Source: Planoprotostelium fungivorum (lineage: Eukaryota; Evosea; Variosea; Cavosteliida; Cavosteliaceae). From it: a stretch of 64,000 nucleotides of DNA. The notes beneath the pieces are model-generated. The model was not told where the DNA came from. It was given only the letters and a program-made list of their open reading frames with translations, and did no database searches. Both the position numbers and the translations under genes were made by a program. Below are positions 33,844-45,456 of the stretch, piece after piece; the stretch's first letter is position 1; every line of letters starts with the position of its first letter. The stretch spans positions 80,068 to 144,067 of the forward strand of contig MDYQ01000441.1 of assembly GCA_003024175.1 (NCBI GenBank), read 5' to 3'.

Positions 33844-35131
33844 TCATCCTCTCAGCGTCGTGTGATGAACGAACAGATTTGGCATGCCCCAACATGATTG
33901 TCCAATAGCCCTCGCGATGTAACATATTCCTTCCGTCTCTATACCGTCCCATCCCTCTTTCAAGTCCCAGAGAGTTCCAACGATGTAAAGAGGAGGGAAG
34001 ATGACACCTGTTATAGATGAACAACATCTTCCATCTTCATCATGTTCTTTACCGGCTCGAACGAGAGACGTTCTGATGTAGAGGATCGTTCCTCCAACTG
34101 AATCGAGAGGAACAATGTCGTCTCCTCCCCTCAGATGTTTGAAATGCAACACTTGCCCCTTGATGTCTCTTGGCTCATAGAAGCCTCCATCTCTGATGAG
34201 AGCCAATTGTTCGCTGGTGGGAGTAGTTCTATTGCCTCTCCATGCATTACTGAGATCGTGTCAACATGTGATCGAAGATGGTGGTGGAATCACTCACAGG
34301 TCATAGTCCTTGTTCTTTCCTTGTCTACATGATGCAGTGATGATCTGTTTCTCTCGTCCATGTTTCACCATCTCTTGGACAAGACCAGTGTCAATGTGGA
34401 ATATGTCTGCGTCTAACCAAAGGAGGGCCGACTCATCTTCCATCGTGGTCGACATCAGGATGTTTCGCAGTTTGGCCAAGACAGATCTTCTCTGTCTCTG
34501 ATACTTTGGCTTGTGTCTGTCTTGTGTGGACACGCTGACGTCATATGAGGCCAGTGGATGGATGACGTTGATCCTTCTGAATCCTAACTCGTTCGCTCGT
34601 CTCGTACACATCTGATAGATGATGATCAGACAACAATATGATGATGATTGAGGAGATATCTCACCTGCTTGATGGACTCATACTCGGTCTGGTTTGACAC
34701 GAGAACGGCAAGAGATGAAGAAGATGCAGGATATTTTGTGTCTTTGATCATGTCTAAAAGGTGGTTGAAGGTTCTCCTCGTTGTCTTGTTGAATCTGGCC
34801 CACGACTTCTCATCATTGACAATGACGGAAAATAACAGAGTAGGACTCTCTGGCTCACTCATATTCTGGTTCTGAAGAGAAAATCGCTTCAGATCGTCTC
34901 CTAATTGGTATTCTTTCATCTCATATCCTGACACGGGTGAAGATGTTGTTCGTATCGGTTGGACTCGATTGGGAGACACCACGTGGATATTACCGTTTGA
35001 ACAGTCTTCGAGTCCCGTCATAGACAGTTGCAGCGTGAAGATGAAGCAGACAAAGAAGATAATCTGGCTAGGGTTAAAACCGCGTAAATGGTATCAGTAG
35101 TGCAACTCACCGCTAATGTCCGCCAGATCAT
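33844..35131 (-). CDS. Anp1/Mnn9-type mannosyltransferase (GT62)
   Basis: Golgi type II glycosyltransferase. Start at 35131 (MIWRTLA); an intron then joins to IIFFVCFIFTLQLS, a signal anchor. The luminal part contains FSVIVNDEKSWARFNKTTRR. The catalytic region has RRSVLAKLRNILMS, then LLWLDADIFHIDTGLV with the DAD metal-binding motif, then DIVPLDSVGGTILYIR, KEGWDGIETEGICYIAR and MPNLFVHHTTLRG at the end. These blocks match the Anp1/Van1/Mnn9 family known from fungal Golgi mannan synthesis. The start is 107 bp from that of BTAF1 on the other strand. Confidence 0.88.
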
Positions 35132-35238
35132 GTTGATGATCGTGAGCGTGTCAGGTGTTGCTGTGATGACACCCGTCCATCTACAGCGTCTCACAAAAAT
35201 GATCGCAGTCCACATCTCATCTTCCATTGCACAGTGAC
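35132..35238. promoter_or_regulatory. Shared divergent promoter region (mannosyltransferase / BTAF1)
   Basis: Only 107 bp lie between the start codons of two oppositely oriented genes. No clear core-promoter element was identified. Confidence 0.5.
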
Positions 35239-38200
35239 ATGAGCCGACAAGCTGACCGAGTGATTCAATTGATTCATTGTGAGCTTTGGATCGAATCAGC
35301 TTCAAAAGAGATTGATTGATGTCCAGCCGGCACAACTGCTGCAGTTCGTCAGGCAGCGGCTAAGCAATTGGCAGACATCGTGAGAAAACACCCCAACCAA
35401 TTGAATGATGTTCTTTCGAAGGTAAATCAGGAGCATCGATGTGACGATTTGATCAATTGTCCTCTGGAAACGAGTTGAATCAAAGACAGATATTTCCCAG
35501 TCTTATGAGTGATAAATGGGAGGTCAGAGTATCAGCTGGTCAAGCCATGGAATCCATCTGTCAATCATATCCTCAATGGAATGCCCCAGATCCATCACAA
35601 GGCAAGCCTCTCTTTCATCATCTCTTTCACCTTTCTAATCGTCATCAGTTCCGTCAACACTGCCTTCAAACGATGGAAGAGAAGAGGGATTTATCAGCTT
35701 CCAAGAGTTCGACGTAGATAAAGTCTTACAACACGGAGTGCCTCTATTAGCTACAAAGGGATCCGTAAGCCTCCATCAACATCTCCATCTCATCTGATAC
35801 AGGATTACGATGAAGGATTAGATCATCTGTCGGTAGAGGAGAGGATTCGAATACAGAGAGAGAACATAAAGAAGAGAATGGGTCTAGATTGGAAATACAT
35901 GAGGAAGGAGATCGTGACCGATGCCGATTTGGAGAAAGGCATCATGACGACAGAGCAGAAGAAGATGAGAAAGTGAGAACATCTCTTCATCTCTTTTGGT
36001 TCTTGTATTTCACTTCAGACATCATATGATCATGATGTGACGAACCATGCAACATGATGACAAAAGGAAAATAGACAAGAAGATGAAGAGAAGAAGGTCA
36101 AATCGGACAAGGTGGGAGACATGTTCTTCCGTTGATGTTGAATGGAAAAGGTTCTGGATGCATTCATAAATCGAGACAAATTATCTGTGAGGGAGAAGAA
36201 CATCCTCAAGCGCAAGTTGGAGAGAGACAACGCGAAGAAAATGGAAGAAGAATCTTTTAACATCCAACGTGAGACATGTCATGATGATCATGAATGATCA
36301 TCATGACGATCGCTCTACCTCATCACTGACACTCTATCAGCAAAGAGATTAAAAACGGAGAATAAACAAGAAGGAGATGAAGAGGAAAAGGATACTCCAA
36401 TTGTAGATCCGAACACTTGGCCGTTCGAGAACTTCTGTCAGGAGCTCTTCCTCCGATTGTTCGAGTGAGTCCCAATCATTTGGTCCTCCTCCCTCTACCG
36501 TCTCCATTTTTCGGTCCGTCTCAATCGATTGATCCCATAAAGTCCACGCTGGGAGACACGCCACGGCAGTGCCATCGCATTGAGAGAGATCATTCGTCAC
36601 CACGGAGACACTGCAGGTACTTGTCCTCTATATGGTATCATCTACAACGAGACATCGAATCAGAGATGGATGGAAGATGCTGTCACTCGACTCTTGTGTG
36701 TCTTTATATTGGACCGATTCAGTGATTTCGTGCTGGACAAGGTGAGATGTCTTCTGTGAGATGTCTTTTATGAGATGTCTTATGTAAGATGTCTTACAAC
36801 GACCCAGGCTGTCGCGCCGGTGCGAGAGAACTGCGCTCAGGTGTTGGGTGCAGTTCTGAGACATCTCTCCCACGATATCTCGGTGAAAGTCGTGAGGGTA
36901 TTGTTCATTCTACAACACAGAACGGAGTGGGAGGTGAAGTTAGAAATTTCCGTGAAATGTCAACACCAGCAGGTGAGGCAGTCGGGCTATTTGGGCTTGA
37001 AATATTTCGTCGCCGTTCGGCCAGACGTAGTTCAATCCCACGCAAGCGAAGTCATGCAGGCCGTCACCCTCGGGTGATCTATCTACAACGTTGTAGATGG
37101 ATCTTTATTCATTTTAACAGGTTGAGCGATGAGGATGATGACGTCAGGGCCGTCACGTGTGAAGTCATCACACCCATCGTGAAGAAATTACCCGTGGATG
37201 TCAAGTTACGTATATCAACTCTGCTGTGGGACAGTCTGAAGGAACCAGATGATCTATCGGTGTCCGTGTCATTCGTCATGAACATCATCGATGTCTTATT
37301 GGATGATGAAGAATTGAAGGAGGAAATCGTGAAAGGTGAGACGATCATGATCACGATCAACATCACGATCGTCATCATGAGATGGTGGTGATCGTGAGGT
37401 GACTGGTTGTAGATGGATCCTCCTTGGTCTCCATTCTTCCGTTCTTCCGTCACAAGATATCTTCCGTTCGGTCGTCCTCCCTCGACGTGATCCATCGCCT
37501 CCTCCGTCGATCTACAACGATCAATATAACCGACGACCAATTATCCGATCTAATTCGAATGCTCTACCAGAACATCTTGTTCGAAGAGAGAGAGGTGAGA
37601 CGTCAGATTGACACGCCACTGATGTGTTCATCTACAACGCTCTTCCAACTACAACGAGTCACTGACGTGTGACAGGATGTCACGGAGAAGACAGTGGAGA
37701 CGTGGGAGGTAGTGATGAGATGTTCGGAGACCGAACAATTGGGACGTATCTTGTCAAATCTCATTCCAACGTTCTACAACCTGACAGTAAGCCATCGAAT
37801 CGATGGGAGCTTACTCTTGTCCAAATATAAATCCATGAACCAGGTGATTTATTTCATTTTATTTCGTCTGTCAGATACGTGTGAGAGATTGACTCGTTGT
37901 AGACGAGTGATCAACCGAGAGAGGAAGGGAAGAAAAAGAAGGGGAAGAAGGTGAGATGTCACGATGTGATGTCACTGATGTTCCGTCAAGACAGAGAAAG
38001 AGACGAAAATCACTTCATCTACAACGGGATATCGCCACAAGATGATGGGGGCACAATTGATTGGGACATCACTCTCACACCTGTCAAATCCTCAGGTAAC
38101 ATACGTACGTTACGTCCCTCACGGTGATCAGACCACACTCCAATGGTTATCCAAACACATACTGAGCCATCGAGCCGAGGCAATATTATTGGCCGCCTTC

Positions 38201-41200
38201 TCTCTGTATCATTTCTTAGAGAAGACGAAAGAGAAGAGGGAGGGAGTGGATCAAGTCATCGCATCACTGATGAAATGGATGGATGACGATTATTCTGGCT
38301 CGATCGAATTCGCAGAGGTAATCTTTTCTACGTAGATGTATAGTTCGAGAATGAGATTGTAAGAAGATTCCAATTTGAAGAAAAGAAAAAAACGAAGAGA
38401 GATCACCTGATGGAGATACATCGACACGGAACGATTGAATAGATGACAGGTAGTGGACATCTCAGAGACATTAGTGAGAGAGTGTTCGTCACTATCGGAC
38501 AATTGCAGGAGGGCAGGTGTCAAGATGACACCAGAAGAAGCTTCTCCCGCGTTCCAATCTCTTGACCACATCGCCTCGTGGGTAAGTTTCATTCCAATGA
38601 AATCACACTCAACCTCTCAGGCCGCAGAGATATCTCAGAGAGTGAAGAAGACGTCTCAGAAGAATGAAGTAGAAGAGAGTAAGAGCAGGCTGCTGGGTAC
38701 CTGCGGTAGATTGTCCTCCGTCAGTTCTATTTATAGAACCAGGGTGCGTTGTAGATGGATGAATCGAGAGTGACTCCGTAGGTCATGGCGGCAGTGAGTG
38801 GAGCCCTCGTGGCGGGAGGAATTTTCTCGGAAAAGATCACACCCATGGTACAGAGCCTCATGGCATCCATTAGGGAGGAAAAAGACGAGAATGTTCTGAC
38901 CCATTCGGCCCGATGCATGTCCAGAATGGTCCTCTCCTGTGCGAAGAAGGGAAGGAACGTAGAGAAGATGGTGCGATGTCATGGAGTTTTCTGTTCTTGA
39001 CCCGTTGTAGATCGTCAGTCTCATGAACATGTGTCAGAAAGAAGTGAGATCGTCTGGGATGATGTAGATAGAGATTCACGATCGTGATAGGGAGAAGAAG
39101 AGAAGGAGAAGAACAGAGGAAAGAGATGCATGAGTATACTGGCTATCCAGGGCGAGGACCAATTATTTGAGCTCCTACCCTCTCTCAGACTACAACTCGC
39201 CGATGCATTATCTGATACCAAGGGTGAATTTTACACATTTTCTCGTTTTTCTCACTCGTTGTAGAATCATCACCAGAGACGTCACGTGCTTTACACACAT
39301 TGGAGGGACTGATCCCCTCCTTGTCCGAAATTTCACTGAATTTCCCCCTCTCCTCGTTGGACCGAATATTTGAGACGCTGCAGTACCCCCAGCTCACGGC
39401 GGTTGCCTGTCGATGTCTCTCTCTTCTGTTTCAGAAGAAAAGGTTGATTGTCATCGGCAAGATATTTGATGTTCTGATGCCTCAGATGAGTGATCCATCG
39501 GTGGATAAGAGGAGGGGAGCTACGGCAGCCATCAGCAGTGAGTACATCATGAAAATCACGATCACCGTCACACGATCGAGATGATCGATGATGATCACCG
39601 TCACATGATCGAGATGATCGATGATGACCACCGTCACATGATCGAGATGATGTTTGAGCTGATGAGACACAGAGATGATCGAAGATGTCGACGTCGACAC
39701 GATACCTTTCGCCCTCCTCTACATTGGAGCTCTCATGCCTCGAATGGTGGACCACGATGAGACAGTCAGGAGAGAAGCCACAAAGTCTTTCGGACAACTC
39801 GTCAAGCTCATGCCATTGGAGGTATATTCCCATCTACACCTCTGTAGATCGAATTAAATCGATTATTCATATCTTGATTCATCGATGTGCAGGCCAACAC
39901 TCCCGATCCAGAAGGTATGCCCGGAAATTTATCGGAAGAGAGGAAGATTCAGAGAAAATTCATGGAACAGCTGATAGGGGGTAATCAGATCGAAGAATTT
40001 GTTCTCCCGGTCAAAGTGGAAGCCACACTCAGGCCTTACCAGAAGGAAGGTGTCAGTTGGCTCAATTTTTTGCGACGGTATCACCTCCACGGTGCCCTGT
40101 GTGACGGTACGTAAGATGAAATTTCGAGGAAAACTCAGTGAAAACAGACATGGGCCTAGGGAAGACACTGCAGAGTGTTTGCATACTCGCTTCACATATC
40201 TATGAAGAGAAGAAGAAGGGAAGAGAAAAATTATCGATCGTGGTGTGTCCTTCTTCTCTGGTGACTCACTGGTGCCACGAGGTGATACGAAGAGAAGGGA
40301 GGAGATTGACTCGTTGTAGATCGAGAGATTCTGCGTGGAATTCCCGTTACGTACGATGGCTTACGTGGGAAATCCCAACAAGAGAAAGGAGTACGTAACA
40401 CGAGATTTCATCGACACTTCAATGTAATTGTGTACAGTATGATATCTTCACTCGATCAGTACGACATCTTAATCACGTCATACGAGACCGTGAGGAGTGA
40501 CATCGCAGTAAGCACCCATGAGCGTTGTAGATGGATGCTGAAGAAGAGACAGATATTGGAAGGAATTAATTTCGATTATTGCATCTTAGATGAAGGACAC
40601 ATCATACGTAACTCACAGACGAAGACAACAAAAAGCATCAAAAAGTTGAACAGTCAACACAGGATCTTACTCTCTGGTACTCCCATACAAGTGAACATCT
40701 TCCACTCTTCTCATCTATTTTATTCTTCTGCCATCTCTCACATCTTCATCTGATTCTACATCTGATTCTGATTCATGGATGTCTATGACTGATGTACTTG
40801 ATAGAATCAAGTGTTGGAGCTGTGGTCCATCTTTGACTTTCTCATGCCTGGAATGTTGAACTCGGAGAGAGAATTCGAGAAGACGTACGGAAAGCCCATC
40901 AAGAGATCACGTGACCCAAAGTCTTCACCTCAACAGCAGCAGGAGGGGCTGTTGGCTTTAGAGGCTCTCCACAGACAAGTTCTGCCGTTCATCATGAGAC
41001 GGATGAAGGATGATGTTCTCTCCGATCTTCCCCCGAAGATCATTCAAGACTACTACTGTGACATCACTCCACTCCAGGTGATTTATTTCATTTCATTCGA
41101 TTTGATTTGGGACTCGAAATTGGGACGTCGTTTGAACTTGGGCAGAGGAGATTGTACGAAGAATTTTCCGAGAAGAATTCGAAGGTGAGCGTTGTAGATG

Positions 41201-42220
41201 GAATATTTCATTGAAACTGAATCTCATCATCAGGAGAGCGACCGACGTCATGTCTTTCAGTCTCTGCAGTATCTCCGTAAGCTCTGCGTTCATCCCTCTC
41301 TCGTCTTATCCTCTAAACATCCAATGGTGAGCTCTCCTCTCTATCTCGATTGACTCTCTACAGTGGGGAGAAGTAAAGAGGGACACGGATGACTTGGGTG
41401 ACATCAGACATTCGGCCAAATTAGAAGCTCTCCGTCAACTTTTGATCGAGTGTTGTGGAGATGAAGTAGAGAGAGAAGAAGAAGACAGTGATGATGAAGA
41501 GAGGGAGAAGGAGCAGATGACCGACGATCTGAAACACAAAGTCCTCATCTTTGCCCAGACGAAGAGCGCTTTAGACCTCATTGAGAATTGTGTCTTGAGA
41601 GAGTGTCTCCCCCACCTTCGATATCTTCGCATGGACGGTGACGTCGATGCATCGATGGTGAGATCCCATCATGTCATCTGATTCCATCTTCTAATGGATG
41701 CATCTCAGAGACAAGACATGGTGGACGTGTTCAATCGTGACTCGTCCATCGATCTCTTCCTCTTGACGACTCATGTTGGGGGTCTCGGTTTGAATTTGAC
41801 GGGGGCCGATGTCGTCATCTTTGTGGAACACGATTGGAACCCGATGAAAGACATGCAAGCCATGGACAGAGCTCACCGAATCGGGGCAAAAAGGGTGAAG
41901 ATTGCATTCATCCCATCTCTCATTTGACTTTCAATCAGACGGTCAATGTATATCGGATCATCACGAGGGACACGATGGAAGAGAAGATCATGAGCCTTCA
42001 GAGGTTCAAGACTGCCGTCGCCGAAGCAGTCGTCAACGCAGAGAATGCATCGACAGACACCATGAAGACATCAGACGTGTTAGACCTTCTGGCTCTGACA
42101 AAAGAAGGAGAGAGGAAGAGGACAGACTCGAAGGCGAACGAGTGGACGATGGGAGATCTCGAGGAAGCAGAATACGCTGAAGAGTACGACGTGGACAAAT
42201 TCATCGAGAAGATGAAATAG
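35239..42220 (+). CDS. BTAF1: TATA-binding protein-associated ATPase BTAF1/Mot1
   Basis: Swi2/Snf2-family ATPase that removes TBP from DNA. The first exon [13 protein letters not shown] joins through a 68-nt intron to [19 protein letters not shown], aligning with the family start. HEAT-repeat blocks follow ([44 protein letters not shown]). The motor has [61 protein letters not shown] and MDRAHRIG. It ends DKFIEKMK at 42220. It has some 30 introns, many with the GTTGTAG word supplying the acceptor (for example HWCHE|IERFC near 40317). Confidence 0.95.
37081..37098 (+). repeat. 18-nt inverted repeat ATCTACA-ACGT-TGTAGAT in a BTAF1 intron
   Basis: A perfect 18-nt palindrome in the intron following the HEAT exon, near its 5' end. 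It has the same arms as the copies at 46378, 48158, 58014 and 59735. Confidence 0.9.
39560..39653 (+). repeat. 33-bp tandem repeat in a BTAF1 intron
   Basis: Three units of about 33 bp beginning GATCACCGTCACAYGATCGA lie in the intron after ATAAIS. Units differ by one or two bases; the third is partial. Confidence 0.9.
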
Positions 42221-42329
42221 ATGTCTGTCTGCATGGACTCAGTCATCATCAGAACGTGTCTCTCCAAACAATCCTGATGTGGCAAGTGTAAACATTTCTG
42301 CTACCAGTGATGGCGTGATCTGACACCTT

Positions 42330-42403
42330 GGTTTCGTGGTGTAGTTGGTTATCACATATGCCTAACACGCATAGGGTCCCCGGTTCGATCCCGGGCGAAA
42401 CCA
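42330..42403 (+). tRNA. tRNA-Val (AAC)
   Basis: Complete 74-nt cloverleaf including the discriminator A. The acceptor stem pairs GGTTTCG with CGAAACC. The anticodon stem TATGC/GCATA encloses loop CTAACAC, anticodon AAC. The T arm is CCCGG-TTCGATC-CCGGG. Box A (TGTAGTTGG) and box B (GGTTCGATCC) are intact, there is no intron, and a run of nine T follows within 10 nt as a Pol III terminator. Confidence 0.96.
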
Positions 42404-42489
42404 TCTCTTTTTTTTTCTTTCATCACACTTGAGGGTCTGCAGACCAAGATTTTATAGGGTGGGTTTAGGAGCAAGTTGTATCTATTCTG

Positions 42490-43170
42490 CAAATGCAAAC
42501 GATTCTCGTGTGGATCCATCTGTGAGGAACAACGAGGCCATCAGAACTGCATGAGATAGAGGAATCACTCGCTTCCTCAGTGAGAGACAGAGATGGTCAG
42601 AGCAGCCGAGTGTCACAGCTTCTCTCAGGTCATCCTTAATTCTCTGAGCCAGTCATCAATGGTAAAAGTGGCATCATGAGGGAAGAATGAGGGTCCTCCT
42701 CTATCGCAATTTCTATTGTGAATGAGATAAAAACTTCTGTGCCGTTGGATATTTATGCCACGCGGCCCTGTTCCTGGCATTTGGATCCACGCGACAGTCG
42801 TTCAACAGTAACTCTACAACTTGAGCATTACTTGCCTCTCTGATAGTCTCATTGTCCTCTGCTGATGGATCCTGTTCCCTCTCCATGCACTTCTGATGGC
42901 CTCGTTGTTCTCTGCCGATGGATCCACACGAGGGTCTGCCAGTGGGAGCCTCAAGATGTCGATGTTGCCTCTCTTACACGCGTCCTTGATGGCCAAGATT
43001 TCCACAACTTTGTACGAAGAATGCCAAATTGGACCTTTCTGACCGTTCGACATCTTGAATTCGAGAGCTTCTGTCTCATCAGCACCGTCCTCAAGATCTT
43101 TCTCGTAATGTCGAGGCTAGAACTCCGTTCGTCTTCATGTGTTATCCTAATGCAGCGTTCGAGATAATTG
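42490..43170 (-). pseudogene. Relics of the F-box-like ankyrin gene family, in both orientations
   Basis: On the minus strand, 43020-43170 encodes LDITRKILRTVLMRQ and VRKVQFGILRTKLW, clearly related to the N-terminus of the gene at 15913-17400. Further left come broken repeats (LPLADPRVDPSAENNEAIRS) with frame changes, down to about 42720. At 42490-42560 a repeat (DSRVDPSVRNNEAIRTA) is instead in sense on the plus strand. The pieces lie between two tRNA genes and are not translatable as one protein. Confidence 0.7.
42600..42655 (-). repeat. 56-bp dispersed repeat, copy 1
   Basis: Its reverse complement matches 54733-54788 at 48 of 56 positions without gaps. It lies inside the ankyrin relic area. 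Function unknown. Confidence 0.75.
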
Positions 43171-43199
43171 ACAGCTAGCACAATACGGGCCATCAACAA

Positions 43200-43270
43200 G
43201 CGTCGATGGTCCAGTGGTAGAATTTCCGCCTGCCACGCGGGAGACCCGGGTTCGATTCCCGGTCGACGCA
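43200..43270 (+). tRNA. tRNA-Gly (GCC)
   Basis: Complete 71-nt cloverleaf. The acceptor stem pairs GCGTCGA with TCGACGC, with discriminator A at 43270. The anticodon stem CCGCC/(G)CGGG holds loop TGCCACG, anticodon GCC. The T arm is CCGGG-TTCGATT-CCCGG. Box A (TGGTCCAGTGG) and box B (GGTTCGATTCC) are intact and a TTTT run follows immediately downstream. No intron. Confidence 0.96.
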
Positions 43271-43427
43271 CGGTTTTGCCACTTTTGATGAAGATTTCAT
43301 TGCCCCTCCTCCGTACTTATTCACCGAAGATGAAGAGAAGGAGCACTACTGCCACATCTCTATCCACGTAGAAGACAACACAAATGGATGATCTCTTTTG
43401 TCAACTCAAAGGACAACAGAAAAACAT

Positions 43428-45340
43428 TTATACCAATTTCCTCGAAGAGGATGAATTCTTCAACTCGGGCGCGGGCTGTGGAGGAGCTGTCGTCCATCCA
43501 CTATCATCTTGTTCGTAATCTGCGATGATGCATTCCAACGCCGACACGATCTGTCCACACGTGGGTCTCTGTTCGGGATCTATCCTATTCGTCAGACTCT
43601 ACTCTATCCACGTCTCCTCTCGTGGTGATGGAGACGATGATGATGATGGTGCTGATGGGATGAGGTCTTCACCTGCATTCCAACAGGCCTGAAGTAACTT
43701 CAAGAGTGGAGCGGGCATGTTCGGATCGATATCAGGTCTCTTGTTCATCTTTGAAACTTGTGTGACGATGGCAAAAGGGAAGAGGTTGGGAAAGGGCAGC
43801 CTCCACTTTCCATAGTAACATCTCCACATCATCTCCCACAGTACGATGGCTGCGTGTGTCAGTTGAATGGACAAGGGATGACACTCACAGTAGCTGTACA
43901 CGTCTGATTTCGGTGTGAAGCCGAGGCCAGATCGTGAAGTGGATGAAGTCCACACCTGGATGACATTAGATCTTGATGAATGAGAATAGATTGAGAAGGT
44001 GATGTCCATCGACGTAGATGATGGTAGATGGTTGTACCTCAGGTGCCATGTAAGCGAGAGATCCTCTTGCTCTGAAGAGAGTGTCTTGATTATCAAAGGT
44101 TGTGAATCTGGATAACCCAAGATCGGCAATCTTGAGAACGGAATTGGCATCCACCAACATGTTGTGGCTCTTGATATCTACCTCCATATCAGTCATCGTC
44201 ATCACCGTCATCTTCATCTTCATCATGTGATCATCCCCATCATCATGTTCGTCAGATGATGATCAAGATCAGATCGTGATCGTCATGATGTTCACCTCTG
44301 TGTACGATCGTTGGTTTCCAATTGTGAAGTGAATTCAGCGATGTCGCAGCCTGCGTGGCAAATCGCAGCACTCTCTTCCAAGTGAACTTGTACTTTGGAT
44401 CGTCCATCACGTCATACAACGAGCCCTTCGCCATGAATTCTACACTTTTTCACGGAAGATTTGGGCGGGAAAACACTCACCGGACACGATGCAGTAGCAG
44501 GGAGCAACGCAAGCTCCGTAGAAGTAACATACGTCGGGGCTACGTACGAACGACAAGATGTCGATCTCCTTCTTGAAATCTGCGAAGTCTGGATCGTTTT
44601 GTAATATCTTGACTGCCACTCTCTGTCCCCTGTACATCGCTTTGTACACCACGGCCGAATTACCACATCCGACCTGTTTTATTTCATTTTAATGTTCTCA
44701 TTCACATCCACTCACCTCATCCTTGTCCTTGTCAAAGTGAATTTCGTTGAAATCTAAGGCCCAGACGATGTTGAGGCCGTCGGGGGTCTTCAGCCCGACC
44801 TTGTACCGTGAGTCGTCCATCTACAACGAGCCACTCCCACCTCGGGTGCCGGGGGGGCCTCGGGTAGTACCGGATCTTGATGTACGATCGGCTTCTCCAC
44901 CACCGATGCATCCACCGCGGCGGAAATTTCGTCGACTTTCTCTCCATCTGTGACGAGTAGAGTGGCTTCGAGTGGATCTCTCTCTGACTTTGTGTCTTCG
45001 GTCTCGGGTTCGGATAACTCGTTGGATGCGTCACCAGTGGGTGTGGCGTAGCCGCTGCTCTGCTTCACAGTCAATCGATTTTCTTCATTTCAATTTTCTT
45101 TTGTTTCTCTTTTTGAGAATGTCATTTTCGTATTTTTCAAAGATGGATATTTTGATGGATGTAATGATGAGGGAGTCGAGATGATGGTGTGTGAGAATTC
45201 GATGAAAATCACCGTCATGGAGCGAGCCGAATCGGACCGTGAGCGAACGCTGGAGGGTCTGTCCCAAATTCAATCTTTAAATCGAAATAAAACCACACCT
45301 CTCTCCCGTCGAGTGTCTCCCGGGTCGTCTCATCGAACTA
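43428..45340 (-). CDS. Protein kinase (TKL-type), 5' end unresolved
   Basis: Ser/Thr kinase-like gene. A Glu/Ser-rich N-terminal exon (SERDPLEATLLVTDGEKVD) is followed by DDSRYKVGLKTPDGLNIVW. The kinase domain has VGCGNSAVVYKAMYRGQRVA with VAVKIL (ATP lysine), a catalytic loop VHRDIKSHNM, ADLG in place of DFG, an activation segment ending GSLAYMAPE, DVYSYCAIVLWEMMW, and RPTCGQIVSALECI. It stops at 43428-43430. No ATG opens the first exon, so there is an upstream exon; the gene may join the neighbouring kinase gene into one. An apparent 20-nt intron (44821-44840) lies between PAPE and MDDSRY. Confidence 0.8.
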
Positions 45341-45456
45341 CAACCAGTCAATCCAAAAAATTCATCTTCACTCGAATTGAATCGATACGATATCGAATGA
45401 ACTCTTCACGAGATGAATCGAACGAGTGATAGAAATGATAAATGAATTATAAATTC

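Noticed and set aside
42951-43271. Minus-strand open frame across tRNA-Gly
   Set aside because: It runs through a complete tRNA gene; only its middle part is ankyrin-gene relic.
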